A DNA stretch of 64,000 bases from positions 1 to 64,000 of the forward strand of contig JAFPBO010000004.1 of assembly GCA_017390475.1 (NCBI GenBank), read 5' to 3'. Below are positions 62,038 to 64,000 of the stretch, piece after piece (positions within the stretch are counted from its first letter, which is position 1; each line of letters begins with the position of its first letter). The DNA is from Loktanella sp. (GTDB taxonomy: Bacteria; Pseudomonadota; Alphaproteobacteria; Rhodobacterales; Rhodobacteraceae). The position numbers and the translations under genes were made by a program. The notes under the pieces are model-generated. The model had not been told where the DNA came from. It worked only from the letters and a program-made list of their open reading frames with translations, and ran no database searches.

Positions 62038-62949
62038 CTGCCAGACCTTGCCGCCTATCTGATCAGCATCGCAGGCACGGCCGAAGGCGCGCGGCTGGCG
62101 ACTATTCTGGCGCTGACCTCGGCCGTGGCGCATGCGGTGTTCGGGGCCTTGCAGAAAGGCCGTCATGATCCCTGGCTGACGCGCGGCGCGATTGATCTGT
62201 GGCTGGTGATCTTTACCGCACCCATAGCGCTGTTCCTCGTGCCTTGGCCGAATGCGGCGACGGCGCTGATCCTTGTGGGGGCGGTGATAATTCATTTTGC
62301 CTATAAGGTCGCCATGGCGCGGGCCTATGAAAAGGCCGCATTCACAGTGGTTTACCCTGTGGTGCGCGGCACCGGGCCGCTGGTCACGGTGATCGCGGCA
62401 TCGCTGTTTTTCGGCGAATATTACTCCGCCATGCAATGGGTCGGTGTCGCGTTCCTATCCGGCGGTATCCTGCTGCTGGCGCTGCGTAACCTGAGCGAGG
62501 AAAAGCTGGACCTTGCGTCGTTGAAATCCGGGCTGATCTGGGCGCTGATCGGCGGGATGCTGGTGGCCCTATATACCACCTATGATGCGTTTGGCATTCG
62601 CCAATCGCCTGATCCGTTTACCTTTCTTGCTTGGTTCTTTTTTGTCACTGCGCTGGATTTTCCGGTGCTGGCCTATCTGCGTTACCGCCGGATGGACAAC
62701 CCGCCGACGCTGACCCCGCTGATGTGGCGCGGTGTCATTGGTGCCTTGGTCGCCTGGGTCAGTTTCGGCGGTGTCATGGTCGCCACCATGGTCGGCAAAG
62801 TGGGCGAGGCCGCGGTGCTGCGTGAAACATCCACCGTTTTTGCCGCATTGATCGGCTGGTTCATCCTGCGCGAAAAGGTGGGGCCACGCCGCCTGTTCCT
62901 GATGACATTGGTTGCGCTGGGCGCTGTGATCGTGGAAATGGGGGGCTGA
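62038..62949 (+). CDS. EamA/DMT family transporter
   Basis: About 303 aa with ten hydrophobic segments arranged as two EamA halves (first half ending near AFTVVYPVVRGTGPLVTVIA, second with FAALIGWFILREKVGPRRLF). Substrate unknown; the family exports amino acids or metabolites. No ATG lies upstream of LTSAVAHAVFGALQKG, and the frame is closed by the ftsY TAA three bases before. A CTG at 62038 behind GGAG is the likely start; GTG 62125 would truncate the first helix. Confidence 0.7.
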   Translation: MPDLAAYLISIAGTAEGARLATILALTSAVAHAVFGALQKGRHDPWLTRGAIDLWLVIFTAPIALFLVPWPNAATALILVGAVIIHFAYKVAMARAYEKAAFTVVYPVVRGTGPLVTVIAASLFFGEYYSAMQWVGVAFLSGGILLLALRNLSEEKLDLASLKSGLIWALIGGMLVALYTTYDAFGIRQSPDPFTFLAWFFFVTALDFPVLAYLRYRRMDNPPTLTPLMWRGVIGALVAWVSFGGVMVATMVGKVGEAAVLRETSTVFAALIGWFILREKVGPRRLFLMTLVALGAVIVEMGG

Positions 62950-62960
62950 AGGAGACTGCA

Positions 62961-63569
62961 ATGACCAAAACCATCAACCCGATCCTGAAACAGGTGCTGG
63001 AACTGGGGCCGACGCTGGCATTTTTCCTGATCTATCTGCGGATCAAGGATGATATCTATGTCATTGGTGGCACGGAATATTCCGGGTTTATCATCGCCGC
63101 CTTGGTCTTTGTGCCGATCCTGTTGGTCGCGATGGGCATCCTTTGGGCGCTGACCGGCAAGCTGAGCCGGATGCAGATTTTCACTGCCTTCATGGTGATC
63201 TTCTTCGGCGGGCTGACGGCCTATTTCAACGATGAACGGTTCTTCAAGATGAAAACCACCATCGTTTACGGCGCGATGGCGGGGCTGTTGGGGATCGGTC
63301 TGCTGCGCGGGCAAAGCTATCTGCAATATGTGATGGAAGAATTCCTGCCGATGCAACGCGAAGGCTGGATGATCTTTACCAAACGGCTGGCGTTTATCTT
63401 TACCGTGCTGGCGGTTGCCAATGAAATCATCTGGCGCACGCAATCGACCGAAACCTGGGTCAAGCTGGAAACCTTTGCCTTTCCTGCCGTGCTGTTCGTG
63501 TTTTTGTGGTTTCAGATTATTGGTTTGCAGAAATACCTGATCGAGGATCCGGCGCAAACCAAGGATTGA
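62961..63569 (+). CDS. yciB: Inner-membrane septation protein A (YciB)
   Basis: 202 aa, five to six transmembrane helices. The family pattern is clear: LELGPTLAFFLIYLRIKDD, TAYFNDERFFKMKTTIVYGAMAG, REGWMIFTKRLAFIFTVLAVANEIIWR. IspZ/YciB acts at the membrane in cell-envelope formation and septation. ATG 62961 lies eleven bases after EamA, so ftsY-eamA-yciB is one operon. Confidence 0.92.
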   Translation: MTKTINPILKQVLELGPTLAFFLIYLRIKDDIYVIGGTEYSGFIIAALVFVPILLVAMGILWALTGKLSRMQIFTAFMVIFFGGLTAYFNDERFFKMKTTIVYGAMAGLLGIGLLRGQSYLQYVMEEFLPMQREGWMIFTKRLAFIFTVLAVANEIIWRTQSTETWVKLETFAFPAVLFVFLWFQIIGLQKYLIEDPAQTKD

Positions 63570-63599
63570 CGCCATGTCGTCGCAGGCGTAATTGCCTTG

Positions 63600-63653
63600 T
63601 GTGGTGATTTGTTTCCGGATTGCAGGCCACGTAAAACATACTGCTAAAAAGGG
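63600..63653 (+). promoter_or_regulatory. SAM-II riboswitch upstream of metZ
   Basis: GTGG (63601-63604) pairs with CCAC (63627-63630), and the conserved SAM-II elements GATTT, ATTGCA, TAAA and GCTAAAAAGGG appear in order with the expected spacing. The class is known upstream of methionine genes in alphaproteobacteria. GCTAAAAAGGG at the 3' edge takes part in the pseudoknot that holds SAM. Confidence 0.93.
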
Positions 63654-63666
63654 TGGCGGGTTTGCG

Positions 63667-63700
63667 AACCCCGATGCCTTTGCCGGTATCGGGGTTTTTT
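63667..63700 (+). terminator. Intrinsic terminator between the SAM-II aptamer and metZ
   Basis: AACCCCGAT/ATCGGGGTT with an inner GCC/GGT extension, then TTTTTT. It lies 14 bases beyond the riboswitch, consistent with transcription attenuation by SAM. Confidence 0.88.
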
Positions 63701-63718
63701 GTTGCGCGAGGGCAGAAT

Positions 63719-64000
63719 ATGACAAATTGGAACAAACGCACCAAGGCGGTGCATGCAGGCATCCGCCGCAGCCAATATGGCGAGGTCAGTGAAGCGATCT
63801 TCATGACGCAAGGCTTTGTCTATGACACAGCCGAGGCTGCCGAGGCGCGGTTCATCAAGACCGGTGAGGATGAATTCATCTATGCCCGCTATGGCAACCC
63901 CACCGTCGCGATGTTCGAGGACCGGATCGCCGCGCTGGAGGGGACCGAAGATGGTTTCGCCACCGCATCGGGCATGGCCGCCGTGCATGGCGCGCTGGTG
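63719..64000 (+). CDS. metZ: O-succinylhomoserine sulfhydrylase, N-terminal part
   Basis: 94 codons before the window edge. The sequence starts MTNWNKRTKAVHAGIRRSQYGE and includes EAIFMTQGFVYDTAEAAE, EFIYARYGNPTVAMFE and ALEGTEDGFATASGMAA, matching O-succinylhomoserine sulfhydrylase/MetZ of the Cys/Met PLP family (PLP lysine lies beyond the window). It makes homocysteine from O-succinylhomoserine and sulfide. Controlled by the SAM-II riboswitch and terminator upstream. Confidence 0.88.
   Translation, partial: MTNWNKRTKAVHAGIRRSQYGEVSEAIFMTQGFVYDTAEAAEARFIKTGEDEFIYARYGNPTVAMFEDRIAALEGTEDGFATASGMAAVHGALV

Overview
The window is a gene-dense, roughly 60 percent GC chromosomal segment from an alphaproteobacterium, almost certainly a member of the Rhodobacteraceae (Roseobacter group). 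Support comes from the gene blocks phoH-ybeY-corC-lnt-metK, aroA-cmk-rpsA-ihfB-lapA-trpF-trpB and fdxA-carD, from an alphaproteobacterial SAM/SAH riboswitch on metK and a SAM-II riboswitch on metZ, from a tRNA-His that lacks the extra 5' G, from a GTTC-N7-GTTC SOS box before mmcB, and from a CarD/RpoH pair. No insertion sequence, prophage, CRISPR array or rRNA operon is visible, and no gene-free gap exceeds 300 bases. The two longest gaps are 10265-10552 and 39610-39864.

Layout. 1-10.3 kb: end of an AT-richer AAA ATPase, then phoH, ybeY, corC, lnt, metK, trmB, aroA, cmk, rpsA, all on the plus strand. 10.5-13.1 kb: ihfB, lapA, trpF, trpB. 13.2-16.0 kb (minus): DUF2237, DUF2332, pth, rplY. 16.2-21.1 kb: MFS transporter, a tiny secreted protein, lldD, trpA, ychF. 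21.1-26.3 kb: a small nonulosonic (sialic-type) acid group with a GT25 glycosyltransferase, neuB, a tyrosine-phosphatase-like protein and neuA, the last translationally coupled to metG. 26.4-31.5 kb: small envelope protein, aldo/keto reductase, lipocalin, XRE regulator divergent from a fatty acid desaturase, Nudix hydrolase, DUF983. 31.6-33.4 kb: EF-hand protein, ECF sigma factor, putative anti-sigma and metal-sensor-like protein. 33.4-36 kb: PleD-type diguanylate cyclase, DUF3572, HAD phosphatase. 36-39.6 kb: zinc uptake (znuA divergent from zur-znuC-znuB around a Zur box). 39.6-43.9 kb: candidate structured RNA, mmcB with an SOS box, tRNA-His, rluD-type gene, rpoH, Gfo/Idh/MocA. 44-49.8 kb (minus): pepF, ATP-dependent DNA ligase with its partner exonuclease, alpha/beta hydrolase, SCP2. 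49.9-54.8 kb: TPR protein, SUV3-like helicase, S4 protein, fdxA, carD. 54.9-64 kb: purD, xseA, a secreted hypothetical, alkB, a fused FdsG-FdsB-like NADH module, ftsY, EamA, yciB and the start of metZ.

The most informative signals are regulatory. Two unrelated SAM-sensing RNAs control SAM synthesis (metK) and methionine synthesis (metZ). The second is followed directly by an intrinsic terminator. Zinc uptake has a clear Zur operator and a very long His/Asp-rich loop in ZnuA. A recurring post-gene element of the form GCCTCCGGCGGG followed by GATATTT or AGTATTT is scattered through the window, in two clear copies directly behind a different hairpin. A compact multi-hairpin segment upstream of mmcB looks like an unassigned structured RNA. 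Functions are inferred from family motifs read by eye; no database search was possible.
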